DNA of 64,000 nt from [Phialemoniopsis] sp. UDSM-2020 (GCA_018873225.1 JAEILZ010000006.1:806001-870000); one strand, 5' to 3'. Positions 1-11,731 are shown, counted from the first letter of the stretch. Numbers and translations are program-made. The notes: a model not told the origin generated them from the letters alone.

Positions 1-1506
1 CGTCACGGTGTCGACTACCTTGTCCTTGAGCAGACATAGTTGCACATACGCCGTAAGCAGCTGGTGGTCAAAGAACTCTTCTCGCTCGTGGGGCATGAGC
101 AATGTCGACTCCGACGGTAGCGTCAGCCCTTTTCCGACGGACTCGTGTAGCGGTGGCAAGCCGAGCTCTGTGCTAACCATGCGGTCCATGCAGAAAGACG
201 TCCACCATACTCGTTTCCTATGCTCGGCATTGACTCGTGCTTCGCTGGCGCGCGGGGTTTCAGCATAGGGCGACTCGAGAGGAGTAGCTGTAGGCTCATC
301 GAGGCACAGAAGTTTTGCTAGCCGAATACTCTGACCGGCGTACGAGTATGCCGTCTTTCGACGATTTAGCGAGTAACAATAGAATGCCTAGTTGCAAGGT
401 TAGCGATATACGTGTTGCTTCACAAGTCGGGTCGACAGAATAGAGGTTGCACTGACAATTAGGTTTAGTGCTTCGACATCCTCTACAGCAGGCTCCTCGA
501 GCGATGTCTTGAGCAGCAGGAGACCTTGTTGAAAGAATCCGGATCCGGGAGGGAGAGGCGGACCGGCCGAGTTAGGAGAGACGCCTGCATCTGAAGGCGG
601 CGAAAGGTTGTCACCGGATGTCTGGGGCGGATGTGACTGCGAAGCCCCTCCGAACCCTGATGGATCGGTCTGCGACGAGTACCTTCCCCTATCCCAAGAC
701 TCGGCCAAGGCGAGAACAACTGAGACTCTGCATAGCCAGTTCCGATCACTGGCCTGTGATCCCGGGTTGGCATAGGTCTGGTGAAGACGATCTCGGAATA
801 TTCTACGCCGATAAAAGTGGTAGTCACAGAAGCCCTCCTCGAAGACATCTAGGAGGTGAAAGGCGTATGGCCGTGGTGGCAACTTGAACGAGACTTCTGG
901 GTCTGGTTCCGGCATTCATTGGTCAGCCGGCTGTCGAATTGACCTGGTTGGATAGCAATTGCAAATACTTACGAAGAAAGTCGAAGTCGAGCCTCGAATA
1001 TGTGTACTTCGCCGCGCACGATGACGTGATCGTGTTTGCAGCGTCGAGGTCAAACTCATCCTGCGCAGTCGAGGATGCCTCTTTGAGCTTTTGGACAAAG
1101 CGTTCGGCACTGTCTATGCCAAGCAGTGGATCTTGGCCATTCGTGCTGTCTGCTTGGGCGGTAGTCGCCACGACTTCGCGATTCGGGGGAGAGCCGGCCT
1201 TTGAACCTGATACATTGGTACTGGTCCGGGCGACGGCGGCCTGTCTCTCGAGCTCTCGCAGGTAGCTCTCGGGCACGGCCAGGATCTGGTCCCGGATCGG
1301 ATAGCGACACTCCCGGCCGCGTGCCCTACATCTCTGGCACGGCGTCTCTACGAGCGAGTTAGTATCCACAGACACGCAGGTCAGGTCTTCGGAGGGAAGC
1401 ACCCACCGCCGCTGCACTTGACCTTGTGCCCGTGGCAGGCCTGACAGGCCACAGCCTTACGGCCTCTGGTCTTGCCCAACGACCTAGAACTGTGTTCGGA
1501 TGCCAT
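1..1506 (-). CDS. Zn2Cys6 (Gal4-type) transcription factor, 3' end outside window
   Basis: Nuclear fungal regulator, cut by the left edge. Four exons fit by phase: 1407-1506, 973-1347, 412-902 and 1-354, with introns of 59, 70 and 57 nt. The ATG at 1506 is in frame with the zinc cluster. Exon 1 ends inside the cluster (CQACHGHKVKCSG) and exon 2 completes it (ETPCQRCRARGREC), giving all six cysteines. Splicing the third intron restores RLAKLLCLDEPTA and then RVWWTSFCMDRMVSTELGLP, the hallmark of the fungal-specific TF domain (PF04082). About 440 residues are visible, in frame at the edge. Its 5' end faces the tail of the FAD oxidase gene, so it may control the oxidase/MFS pair; that link is inferred from position only. 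Target and inducer cannot be read from sequence. Confidence 0.88.
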
Positions 1507-1979
1507 GAGAGGGGCTATCTTGGGTTATCTGCTCGGATCGAGAGAGCATTATCGCATTGCCGACGTGCTTTGCTCGGACGGATTGCTGGAGATAACCAGT
1601 GTGGAAATGTCAATGGAGGCGGTGGAGCCGGTAGATAATCCTTCGTCCTGCCAGTGGAAGCGAGGGACCGGCCATGGTGTGGGGAGAAAAACACTAGTGC
1701 ACCCTGGAGATAACCCCAAAAGGCACAGGCGAGCGAGCCTCTTATCCGCGGACACGCCTAGCTGCGGGGATCTTTACGTAAAGTGGAATGGGCTCTTGTT
1801 GGGATCTTTAGCCCCTGGAAACTGACTAGCCGACCATCCACGGCCTGGAAATGGTGGCAAGGGCCGGCCGCAAGAGATTGTGTAACCACTAGCAGACAAT
1901 CAAACACAAGAATATTAATGTTCCAAAGTTCTTTGTATATGGGTTGATTAGTCTAGGCTATCTAGAGCTCATGATCTCT
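1507..1979. other. Intergenic: promoter of the Zn2Cys6 gene and 3' region of the FAD oxidase
   Basis: No coding region is supported. The DNA just left of 1979 is the 3' UTR side of the oxidase gene, and the right flank of the regulator start holds several GGCCGG/CCGGCC runs (for example near 1862). No clear TATA box was seen. Confidence 0.5.
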
Positions 1980-3457
1980 TTACAAACGACTCCACGTCCA
2001 AGGCAGCTTGCCCCTTCCGGGAGCATGCCTCTCGCGCCACCCTGAGAGCTCGGACAGGTCGCGCGTCGGGTAGGGATGGGGATCTTGGAAGCCCTCGGGG
2101 ACCTTTCCGTACTTCCACTGCCACAGGTCCAGCCACTCCTGACCCAGCTTGCCGTCCAACATGTCGGCCACGTACTTGCCGATGACCGGCAGGAACTTGA
2201 ATCCGTGGTTGGACCCAATAGTTGCTACGTAGAGGTTCTTCTTCTCGGGATAGGGGCAGACCCTAAAGTTGAGGTCGCCGGCCATGCCGTCCCTGTTGCA
2301 TCGATCAGTAAATCTTGTTATCGGCCACTAGGTGAATGCAGGATTGAGACATACCAGCACAACTTGGTCGAGACAAATGGCCTGTCAGCCAACTCGGGAA
2401 TCATCTCCCTGATGAAAACGCGCATCTCGTCTTCGATCTCCTTGGGGCAGCCGTCGTGCGGATAGTCTCCCAGGGAGTGAAGGATTGACGAGCCGGGGAC
2501 GGCCTTGTTTCTGAAGTTGGTGACACACCGGCAGCTGCACAGCTTGATCATGCCGTTCTCATCCGGAGGGAATATGATGCCTGTGAAAAGTCAGCCTTTC
2601 CCATTCTCAAGTAAATCCACTTTTAGCCAACATACCTTGCTCAAAGTCGTCGATAATCGGGATGTTCTTGTACTTCTCCACCTCGTGCGGCTCAAGCTGG
2701 ATGACCATGATGGCAGAGCACTGGGCAACAACCTCCTGCTTGGCCAGGTCTACTAGCGTCGCCGTGTTTGCGCCGCTGGCCAGGAGCACAATGTCGGCCT
2801 TGTGTACAGTGCCATCTGCCGAGACAGCACCGGTGCAGGTGCCGTCGCTCTCGTAGACCAACTTCTTGACGTATCCAGCATCACCAGAAATGTATTTTAC
2901 GCCGTTGCTTCGTGCGGCGTTCGCCATGCGGAGGACTGCTTGACCGGAAGGCGCCTGTTTGTAGAAAGTCGGATCAGCAGAGAGCATTAAAAGAGAAGAC
3001 ACCATTTTTATCTCACCCATCCAGCGGCCGGACTCCAGAGGTTGGTCCAGTCAGGGAACTCGCCCGTCAGCGCTGGCCACGTCTTGCGCATCTCCTCGGC
3101 TGACATGTACTTGACGCCCTTGCGCCCGGCCTTCTCGGCCGTGTTGCGCGCGCTCTCGAGCCAGCCCCTCGTCATGCTGTGCGCCGACATGATCCAGCCC
3201 GTCTCCCGGTAGAGGCCCTTGAAGATGGAGTTGGGGTCCTTCCACTCCTTCATGGCCTCGAGGCCGAGCTTGGTGTACAGCGGGTTGGGATAGTCGGCGC
3301 GCACGACCTTGTTCAGGTCGGTCGCCGCCGAGTCCTTGGACGGCGCATCGAAGCGGTCCAGGACCGTCACCTTCTTGTAGCCTCTCTGCGACAGGTGGTA
3401 GGCCGTGGAGGTGCCAAAGACACCGCCGCCCACGATGAGTACGGAACGGTCTGACAT
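1980..3457 (-). CDS. FAD-dependent amine oxidase (fructosyl-amino-acid / sarcosine / pipecolate oxidase-like), peroxisomal
   Basis: Flavoenzyme of the DAO family (PF01266), expected to oxidise a secondary amine or Amadori compound and release H2O2. Exons 3017-3457, 2636-2954, 2355-2580 and 1980-2292 join in phase to 432 residues, close to the roughly 440 of fungal fructosyl amino acid oxidases. Seen in the protein: the FAD-binding glycines LIVGGGVFGTS at residues 7-17, SPAAGWAPSGQAV across the first junction, KNIPIIDDFEQG, and TKLCWDG across the last intron. Cys328 lies at the position of the covalent flavin cysteine of this family. GSNHGFKFLP is the conserved C-terminal motif. The last three residues are SRL, a PTS1 peroxisome signal. 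Divergent from the MFS permease across a 920-bp promoter. The precise substrate (fructosyl amino acid, sarcosine, pipecolate or saccharopine) is not decided by the sequence. Confidence 0.88.
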
Positions 3458-3767
3458 GGTGATTACTGTATGTGAAGGACTGCTAGTCGACGTGGGAGGT
3501 AGTGATTCTCGAACGCCCGGCTATTGATAACGCCCTTCTAAGGGTGTATCGGCATTAAGTAGGTGTACAGAGAGTTCGCGAGGCGGGCCAATTGCCACGA
3601 GATTCTGCAAGCACGCCAGAACGAACCAACGAGGTCTTTTTACTCCGCTGTCATGCTGCAACAATATGCACGGAATCACCTTTTTTCGACAACATTATCC
3701 CGCACCGACTTCGGCTCGACCTTTCTCAGGAACGAGGGCCCCGCAGTCAGCCTCGAAGAGGCAAATG

Positions 3768-3793
3768 TCGGCCTCTAAGGCGATAGCTGCCGA
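3768..3793. promoter_or_regulatory. Inverted CGG/CCG element, copy 1
   Basis: TCGGC, 16 bases, then GCCGA. Inverted CGG-Nx-CCG triplets are the usual form of Zn2Cys6 dimer sites; use by the regulator at 1-1506 is a guess. Confidence 0.35.
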
Positions 3794-3950
3794 TCGTGGC
3801 GTGAAGCTGTCGGGTCAGAGTCCGCACACTCGTGACAGTTCTGGCGACACTACTTGGCCGCGAGTAATGCGGTAAGGGCTCTGAAGACAAGATATCGCGT
3901 GGCTTTCGACCAAGATCGGCGTTGTCCGGGCCGGTGATTGGTCAAGAGCA

Positions 3951-3975
3951 TCGGCTTTTGCGCGTTAGCGGCCGA
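3951..3975. promoter_or_regulatory. Inverted CGG/CCG element, copy 2
   Basis: TCGGC, 15 bases, then GCCGA. It matches copy 3 at 21 of 25 positions, including a shared GCGTTAG core, so the two look like copies of one element. A shorter relative, TCGGC-N9-GCCGG, lies at 3916-3934. Confidence 0.4.
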
Positions 3976-4040
3976 CCTGGATCCATAGATATGCACTATC
4001 TTCCCCAGACCGTTCTACCCCGCGAACAGGTTTTCCAATG

Positions 4041-4065
4041 TCGGCCTTTGTGCGTTAGACGCCGA
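4041..4065. promoter_or_regulatory. Inverted CGG/CCG element, copy 3
   Basis: TCGGC, 15 bases, then GCCGA; 21 of 25 bases identical to copy 2, 90 bp upstream. It lies about 310 bp before the MFS start. Confidence 0.4.
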
Positions 4066-4236
4066 TGGGATAGCGAGAAGCACTCTGGGGCCCAGGCTGA
4101 TTTCTCCAAGTTCTGCTGCTGGCCCAGAATACCGGGCTGAAGACCGGCCTTGTCGAGGAACGACGCTTGGCAAGGGTGATTCGCAAGGGACGGTTTCGGG
4201 TATGGCATTTCTCCTCCTGTCGACATAGGCCCTGCA

Positions 4237-4242
4237 TATAAG
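4237..4242 (+). promoter_or_regulatory. TATA-like box of the MFS gene
   Basis: TATAAG about 140 bp before the ATG at 4378, followed by a pyrimidine-rich leader. Confidence 0.45.
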
Positions 4243-4377
4243 GAGCCATCTCACCGGGGTTGACAGGTTGCTGATCATCTCTCTTCCAGCTTTGACTCTC
4301 GTCGCGTTCCCCAGACTCTTCTCTTTCACCTTAGGAAGAACCACACTTAGCATTGACCCCTCACAGCCACATCCAAC

Positions 4378-6073
4378 ATGGGCAATTCAGTCGAGTTGGC
4401 CAAGCCTCCCATCGAGGATCTCAATGCGCAAAAGTCGGTCGCGTTGGGCCGCGTCGACGCCACTTTTGTCACGCGAGAGATGCCGCCGGCGCTGCGCGAC
4501 CTGTCGCCGGAGCAGATCCAGACTCTGGAGAAGAAGCTCGTGCGCAAGATCGATCTGCGCCTGCTGCCCATGCTGATTCTCATCTACATCATGAACTACC
4601 TTGATAGGTTCGTCAAGCTCACGAGGCTTGGGCTGACAGGACTGGCGAGCTGACCTTGACTCACTAGGAATGCGATTGGTGCCGCTAGACTCGGTGGTCT
4701 CGAGAAGGACCTCAACATGGGGCCTAACCAGTTCCAAGTAGGTGTTGCCTGCTTTCAGTCTCTGCATGCCTCATGACTAACGAACCCTGCAGGTCTGTGT
4801 GTCGATTCTCTTTGTCGGTTACATCCTGATGCAGGTGCCCTCGAACCTGTTCCTCAACAAGATCGGTCGTCCGTCCATCTATTTGCCAGTGTGCATGGCG
4901 ATCTGGGTATGTGTTCCCCCTTGACCCTGGCCTTGGGATGCAAAATCTGATAGTGGTGAACAACAGGGTGTCCTATGTGCCTGCAGTGGTGTCGCGCAAA
5001 GCTACGCCGGTCTCGTCGTCACTCGATTCCTCCTCGGCTTTGTCGAAGCTGCATACTACCCCGGTGCTCTCGCCACTCTCAGTGCCTGGTATGTCCGAAA
5101 GGAGCTCGGTGTCCGCACCGGTATCTTCTACTGCGGCTCCATGCTTTCGGGTGCGTTCTCTGGTCTTATCGCTGCCGGTATCACCAGCGGCATGGATGGC
5201 GTCCGCGGCCTCCTTGCTTGGCGCTGGGTTTTCATCATTGAGGGTGCCATTACGGTCGCCGTTGCCCTCAGTGCCATCTTCGTCCTGCCCGACTTCCCCG
5301 CCAACGACAAGTGGCTCACCGACGAGGAGCGTCAGCTCGCCATGTGGCGCCTTGAGATCGATGCTGCTGGTCAAGAGGACTGGGTTTCTTCATCCACCCA
5401 GCCCCTGCTCGCCGGCTTCAAGATGATCATGAAGGACCCCATCAACTGGATCCTCGTCGTCATCGTGTACGGTGCCGCCAGTGCCATCGCCATCAACAGC
5501 TTCTTCCCCACTGTCGTCGCCACGCTAGGCAAGGGCCGTACTGAGACGCTACTGCTCACCGCACCGCCCTACCTCCTCGCCTGTATCGTCTGTGCTCTCG
5601 TCTCCTGGAACGCCGACCGGACGGGCGAGCGTTACTGGCACACCGTCGGGCCCCTCACCTGCTCGCTCGCCGGCTTCATCATCGCCGCGGCCGCCACCGG
5701 CACCGCCGCTCGGTACTTTGGCGCCATGATCATGCTGCCAGGCATCTACACGGGCTTCAACATGTCGATGGTGTGGACTGCCAACACGATGCACCGCCCG
5801 CCCGCGAAGCGCGCCGCCGCCGTCGCCTTCAACAACGCCTTCTCGACCTTTTGCAGCATCTACGGCTCCTTCCTGTACCCCAACAACGCGGGACCGCGCT
5901 TCGTCTTGGCGTTCAGCGTCAACGCTGCCATGGCCCTCATGGCCATCGCGGCAAGCACCGTCTTGCACTTTGTCCTGAAGCGCGAGAACCGCAAGCTCGA
6001 GCTCGCTGAGCAGGAGGCCGAGGCTGCTGGGCGTCCGGATGCTGCCAACAAGGGCTTCAGGTATCTTACGTAG
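4378..6073 (+). CDS. MFS permease, Dal5/Tna1-like (anion:cation symporter family)
   Basis: Plasma-membrane proton-coupled uptake carrier for a small organic anion, amine or vitamin-like solute. Exons 4378-4607, 4668-4737, 4793-4906 and 4967-6073 join in phase to 506 residues, the usual size. A cytosolic N-terminus of about 60 residues is followed by the family hallmark LPMLILIYIMNYLDR-NAIGAARLGGLEKDL, then VPSNLFLNKIGRPS and FLGFVEAAYYPGALATLS. A central loop (DEERQLAMWRLEID) separates two six-helix halves, as in allantoate permease relatives. It is divergent from a peroxisomal FAD oxidase, so it may import that enzyme's substrate; this is inference. The true substrate is unknown. Confidence 0.9.
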
Positions 6074-6551
6074 GCGTTAGCTAGGTTTGGCGCGGAATTC
6101 AGGTGGTCGTCGATCCTGCACAGGGGTTGACAGGGTCACGGTCACGGGAGTACATGGAAGGCCTTCATGTAAATGGAGATGTTCAATAGAATTATGCTTG
6201 GTGAACAGTATGGGTGTCTCACTATTGCCAGTGATTGATGAGCGACTTCTTTAATCCGCCCTCCTATGTGTGAAATGTTCCGTCTCTGTCTTTGGTGTAT
6301 ATAAGGTATCGTTTCTTGATGTATTCCATGCGGTATCATCTGGATGAGGCACTACATCCGAACTCCGATGGCCGATCGCTGCCCACCGTCTCTAACCAAA
6401 ACTAGCCAAAACATCGGAATAGGAACAAGGGTTGAGTCCAGGTGCGATTAAAAGTAAACGAGCCAAGTCCGAATGCCAAGGCCATATAAATTGACAAATA
6501 CTCCCTCTACTGATAGTCAAGTTTTTGGAACGTTGAGGTAAGCTAGGCATA
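6074..6551. other. Intergenic: MFS 3' region and ABC transporter promoter
   Basis: No gene seen. A TATAAA at 6485-6490 lies about 60 bp before the ABC transporter ATG and supports that start. Confidence 0.5.
6485..6490 (+). promoter_or_regulatory. TATA box of the ABC transporter gene
   Basis: TATAAA 62 bp upstream of the ATG at 6552. Confidence 0.5.
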
Positions 6552-9500
6552 ATGACCTCTTGTGTTCTTGGAGCCGCCTTTGGGTTGTCCGGCTTGTGTT
6601 CTTCGCCCGTTTCAGAATCCTTTGCCGTCACGGAGTACCTGTGGATCTTTTGGACATCCGTGATCATTCATGCCGTCTTCTTGGTACTCGGTACATTCCG
6701 GGCCTTTCACCTCTGCCGAGCGCGAGGTAAACCAAACGTGCGTGCTCCAACCTATGTTCTTCTGGCGAAGCTTCTTATCGCTCTGGCCTTGATTGGACTA
6801 CGGGTTGCGAAACTCATCGTCGCGATTCAATTCACCACTGATTGTAGCACGCAACTCATCGCATCGACGGTCCTCGAGCTTGGCGCATCGTGCTTGCTGC
6901 TTCTCCTTTCTCCACTTGAGCATGCCAGGTCCAGGCATCCCCCCGTGCTCAATTGCTCGTTCCTATTCCTCTCATTGGTTTCCGACCTAGCGCGGTGTCC
7001 GCTCCTCTGGTCGGCATATCTCGGTATCGAGCATGACATGCACTATCTTACCTACGCCGGTATCGTTACAAGCACAGTCGTCGTGGAATGCGCTTTCCTA
7101 GGCCTTGAGAACCTCTGGCGTGAGAAATGGCTCGTCCCAGACGGCACAGAATGTAGTCTTGAGGAGACGAGCAGCGTATTAGGTCTCAGCCTGTACTCGT
7201 GGCTACTGCCGCTGTTATGGCGTGGCTATCGACAGCCCTTGACGATGGAAACATTGTATCCACTGGACGAATCGATCTCGGTCAATAGCTTTGGACACAC
7301 AGAGGAGTCGGCTGCACAGATCGACGGTTCAAAAGGAACATCGTCATGGAACATCGTTTGTTGGCTTATCAAGCAACTGACCCGACCGAAATTACTTTCG
7401 ATATTTCCGAGGCTGTGCCTCCTCGGATTCACGTTTTGCCAGCCGTTCTTTCTCGAGCGTCTGTTGCATCACCTTTCCTCGCAGGAAGATAGCGACCCAG
7501 AAACGTCGTCAGGTTTTGTCGTCACTGCACTTTTTATCTATGCTGGTATCGCCTTTTCGACAGCACTGTACTGGTACTGCCAAGAGCGGTTCCAGTCAAT
7601 GCTGCGAGGATTTCTCATTTCGGCCATTTATCGCAAGACGGGGAACATCAAGTCTGCCGACGGTGACGTGTCGGCAGCTGTCACACTGATGGGCGCCGAC
7701 GTCGAGCGTATCTACAGTGGTATCAGGTTCATGCATGAGGTATGGGCCAATGTAATCCAAGTTGCCTTGGCGGCGTGGCTGCTCTACCGACAGATTGGAC
7801 TCGCTTTCTTGGCACCTCTGTTCATCGTTCTAGTGGCCTTTGCAGGCTCTTTTCTGCTCTCCCGGAGAGCGGTGCGGTATCAAGGGGAGTGGATGGCACG
7901 CGTACAAAAGCGTATCGGCGTCACGTCTGCTGTGCTTGCTAGTATCAAAGACCTGCGCGTGTCGGGGATGACTGTTCCCGCTGCCACTTTGCTGCAGCAT
8001 GAGCGCGAGGATGAGATCCGGGTTGGCGAGCAGTCTCGTGTGCTGATTGCCACTAGTGCCAGCCTCAGTCAAATACCACAAGCCATTACCCCTGCGCTAG
8101 CATTCGCTTTCGGACCGCACGTCCTGGGTCAGACGCGGGCATACACGGCTTTGTCTTTCCTCACGCTTCTGACGGCGCCACTGATGGTGGTGCTGCAAGT
8201 CGTGCCGATTCTAGCGGCTAGTTTGGCTTGCTTGAGAAGAATCAAAATATATCTGGACCAGGAAGATAGGTTGGACGCGAGATCGTTGGGGCCTGCACCG
8301 GAGGCTATCGACCATGAAGCCGAGCTCGCTTCCGAGCCATCCATATTTGTTCAGGATGGAGAATTTGGATGGTCCGCTGGGGAACCGATTCTGAGAAACA
8401 TCAACATGAGACTTCGCAAGTCATCCATCACCTTTGTTGTTGGCAGTGTGGCTTCAGGCAAGTCCACGCTTTGTCGGGCGCTGCTGGGTGAAGTTATCCA
8501 CCAACAAGGCCGTGTGGTGTTGGGTTCTGACAAGATCGCTTACTGCGACCAATCCCCGTTTCTGTTCAATGCTTCCATCAGAAAGAACATTCTTGGGTTC
8601 TCGGGCTTTAATACAGTTCGTTATGCAGAGGTCATAGAAGCCACGGCATTGAGAGAGGATCTGAGAACCCTCTCAGCAGGCGATGAAACTGTCGTTGGAA
8701 CCAAAGGAAGTTCTCTCAGTGGTGGCCAAAGGCAGAGAGTCTCTCTCGCTCGTGCACTTTACCACGATGCCGATATCCTCGTCTTGGACGACACCTTCAG
8801 TGGACTGGATGACTCGACGCAAGTTCATGTGAACCAAGCCTTGTTTGGGAAAGAAGGACTTCTCAAGGCACGAGGCACTACAGTGCTGATCTGCACACAC
8901 TCGACCCGATTGCTGCCCATCGCTGACCACGTGGTTGCTCTTATGGGTGGGACCATAGCTGCCCAAGGCGATATCAGGGAGCTCTTGCAAAGCGGACAAT
9001 ATTCACAGCTTCTGGGCCTCGATCGTAGAGAGGGAGATTCCGCTGTGATAGACCTTAAAAAGATGGGTCCCGAGAGTGTAGGCTCCGAAAAGAATCCCGC
9101 TGATCGAATGGAACAAAGACATGGAGCTACCAGGACTACAGAAGGTCCGAAACCACCAAGAGAAGCTATCGAACTAGGTGTGTATCGATACTGGCTTGCA
9201 ATGATCGGTCTGTCACCAATGGTATTATATGTGATCCTCGTTTCCGGTGTCGGGTTCTGTTCCAACTTCCCGACAATCTGGCTCAAGCTCTGGTCCTCAG
9301 ACTCCGCCTCTGACACGCCCACACATCCCTTCGCATTTTGGATCGGTATTTACATACTCTCAGGGGCTGGTGCCATTCTATTCGTCTTCCCTGCCGGACT
9401 CATTGTTTTGCGGACTGCGGTCCGTCTTGCTGGCACCGGCCTTCACCACATGGCCGTTCAAACAGTGGTGCACAGTAGCTTGCGAACTTTAAGCACTGCA

Positions 9501-11083
9501 GACGTGGGACAAATTTTGAATCTCTTCAGTCAAGACATGAATATCATGGATACCCAGCTGCCTCGCATGGTCAACAACCTCTGCATCTGTCTCGCCACTG
9601 CTATCGGCCAGGCTGCTGTGATAGCAGTATCATCAGGATGGCTTGCACTCAGTTACCCGTTCTTTATCGCTTTGCTGTGGGTTGTCCAGCATGTCTACTT
9701 GCCAACCTCAAAACGGCTTCGAGTACTGGATCTCGAAGCGAAGACTCCGCTCTAGTCAGTAATTTCTTCTCCTCCTTTGTCCTTTGGCTTTTCTTCTTTC
9801 TCCCCTTTCACCTTTCCCTTCTACGTTTGATGCCTCTGTATACTGACTGTGTTGCTGCCTATAGTACCAACTTTTTAGATACACTTGCTGGACTTCCGAC
9901 ACTCCGAGCTTATGGCTGGTTCCCTCACCAGTTACAGATCGACAATACTCTCCTAGATGACTCCCAGCGCCCTTCATACCTGCTAGCCATGGTCCAGCAA
10001 TGGCTTACATTGACCATGAATCTGATCGTGGCGATTCTAGCCATCATCCTGGTGATAATAGCGACCAAACTCCGCTCCGATGCAGGCAATGTGGGTGCAG
10101 GGCTGGTGACTCTCATCACTCTAGGTGGCACTCTGACAACCATTGTGATCGCGTACACTGGTCTCGAAACGTCTTTAGGCGCAATTGCCAGATTGAAACA
10201 TTTTGGGGAGAATACAGAGCAAGAGGATGAAGCGGGAGACGAGGCATCGCCCGACGAAGCCTGGCCCATGACTGGAGAAGTTGAAATCAATGGCGTGGAG
10301 GCAAGCTACAATGGCAAAGATAAGGTGCTGAAAGGAGTGAGCTTGGCAGTCAGAGGTGGCGAGAAAGTAGCAATCTGTGGGCGTACCGGCAGGTGGGTTG
10401 GTCTTCTTCTTTTGGTGGAAGACGATGCTAACAGAATATGATCCAGCGGCAAATCATCAATGCTTGCTCTTCTTCTTCGCCTTATCGAGCCTTTCCACCC
10501 GGAGACGACCGGTTCATTGAAATTAAAACCACCGCGTATTGTTGTCGATGGTATACCTCTTCACACCGTCGACCGCACCACCCTTCGAGAGCGGGTCATT
10601 GCCGCCTCGCAAGATCCGGTCCTGCTACCTGATGGCACTTCAGTTCTTCAAAACCTTGACCCTTGGCATAAAGCGACCAATGATGACTGCATATCAGTCA
10701 TTCACGATCTCGGCCTCGACAACCTCCTGAAAGATCAGGCATTGGGACTTGAGGGATCAATCAGAGCAGCCGAGTTTAGTGCTGGACAGAGGCAGCTTCT
10801 CAATCTTGCACGCGCAGTGTTACGACGGCGGGTCAAGAAGCGACGTACCGGTGTAGATGGCGGCCTGCTGTTGTTGGATGAGATCACCTCGAGCGCGGAT
10901 GCAGAGACGGAACGTGTGGTGCGGCACGTGCTTCAGAAGGAGTTTGGCAACTACACGATCATAATGGTGACTCATAGGCAAGAGATGGTCCGGATGTGCG
11001 ATCGTGTGGTGACACTGGATGCTGGGATGGTTGTCGAGGACGTTAAACACGAGTGCTTAGTGGAAGGAGTTCACAGTGATTGA
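6552..11083 (+). CDS. ABC transporter, ABCC/MRP subfamily (multidrug or metabolite exporter)
   Basis: ATP-driven membrane exporter. Exons 6552-9754, 9865-10392 and 10447-11083 join in phase to 1455 residues, typical of full-length fungal MRP pumps. The N-terminal TMD0 and L0 region is followed by TMD1 and NBD1: Walker A GSVASGKST near residue 632, signature LSGGQRQRVSLARAL near 722, and Walker B ILVLDD with Asp in place of the catalytic Glu. TMD2 and NBD2 follow: GRTGSGKSS near 1240 (interrupted by intron 2), signature FSAGQRQLLNLARA near 1354, Walker B LLLLDE, and the H-loop VTHR. A weakened first site with a competent second site is normal for ABCC proteins. Intron 1 falls in LEAKTPLY-TNFLDTLAGL, a conserved TMD2 stretch. 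It may export a toxin or metabolite; no cluster backbone enzyme lies nearby. Confidence 0.92.
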
Positions 11084-11497
11084 TCTCAACCATCAAATCG
11101 ACCTACTTCACAGAGACAGGTGGGTTGGATGTACATGAGAGATCTCAATAGAAGCTTTGTTGGCACAATATGAGAACCCTCTATGAAATAACCAACTCCT
11201 AATACTCCATGCCCATCGTTAATTCAAGGCATACCGTGAGACCCAGTTTGCTGCCGTGGTTTGCTTTCAGCCGTACCTATATTGGCTGTGACTCCATTTG
11301 AGTGATACTTCCCCGCCGAGATCCCTTTCGACACATACGCCAGCTATTCAATACTTCTTTGAAGGAAATACCATTCTTCGATTTAGGTATTGTACCGCGT
11401 ATTTGCCTCGCTTAATCGTGAGAAAAACCCAATGACCGCTCCTATGCTTCTAGTTCATTGCTCGAGAGTTGCACAGCAGCGAGGCCCAGGGTCGTAT

Positions 11498-11689
11498 TTA
11501 TATAGAGCCAGCGGTCGCGGTAGATGACGACGTTTCTGAGGAGGAGGATGTTGTAGTGGAGCTTGTACTTTGAGTCGACCCTGTTCCGCCATCGATGGAG
11601 TCACTGAAGATCAAGACGCCTGCGGTGACAGGAAGCGCCATTGGGAAGAAGAGCAAGAAGTCTTGAATGATATTGACGATACAATCCAT
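11498..11689 (-). CDS. Possible small membrane or secreted protein, 63 residues
   Basis: Not recognised. An uninterrupted ORF starts with a hydrophobic segment (roughly residues 4-27, including FLLFFPMALPVTAGVLIF) and ends in a Ser/Thr-rich tail of about 30 residues. A TATATAAG on the same strand (11731-11724) lies 35 bp upstream of the ATG. It stands alone in a gene-poor interval. Hydrophobic start plus Ser/Thr tail suits a small membrane or wall protein, but short low-complexity ORFs also arise by chance, so this is only a candidate. Confidence 0.25.
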   Translation of the reverse strand: MDCIVNIIQDFLLFFPMALPVTAGVLIFSDSIDGGTGSTQSTSSTTTSSSSETSSSTATAGSI

Positions 11690-11723
11690 GCATCAAAACT
11701 CTTATTACCTTACCTGCCTGCGT

Positions 11724-11731
11724 CTTATATA
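11724..11731 (-). promoter_or_regulatory. TATA-like box before the small ORF
   Basis: TATATAAG read on the minus strand, 35 bp from the ATG at 11689. It is the only positional support for that ORF. Confidence 0.3.

Larger units (their letters stand above)
3458..4377. promoter_or_regulatory. Shared bidirectional promoter region (oxidase / MFS permease)
   Basis: This 920-bp gap lies between two divergent starts (3457 minus, 4378 plus). It contains no credible ORF but several TCGGC...GCCGA elements and a TATA-like box, listed separately. Joint control of both neighbours is inferred from geometry. Confidence 0.6.
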
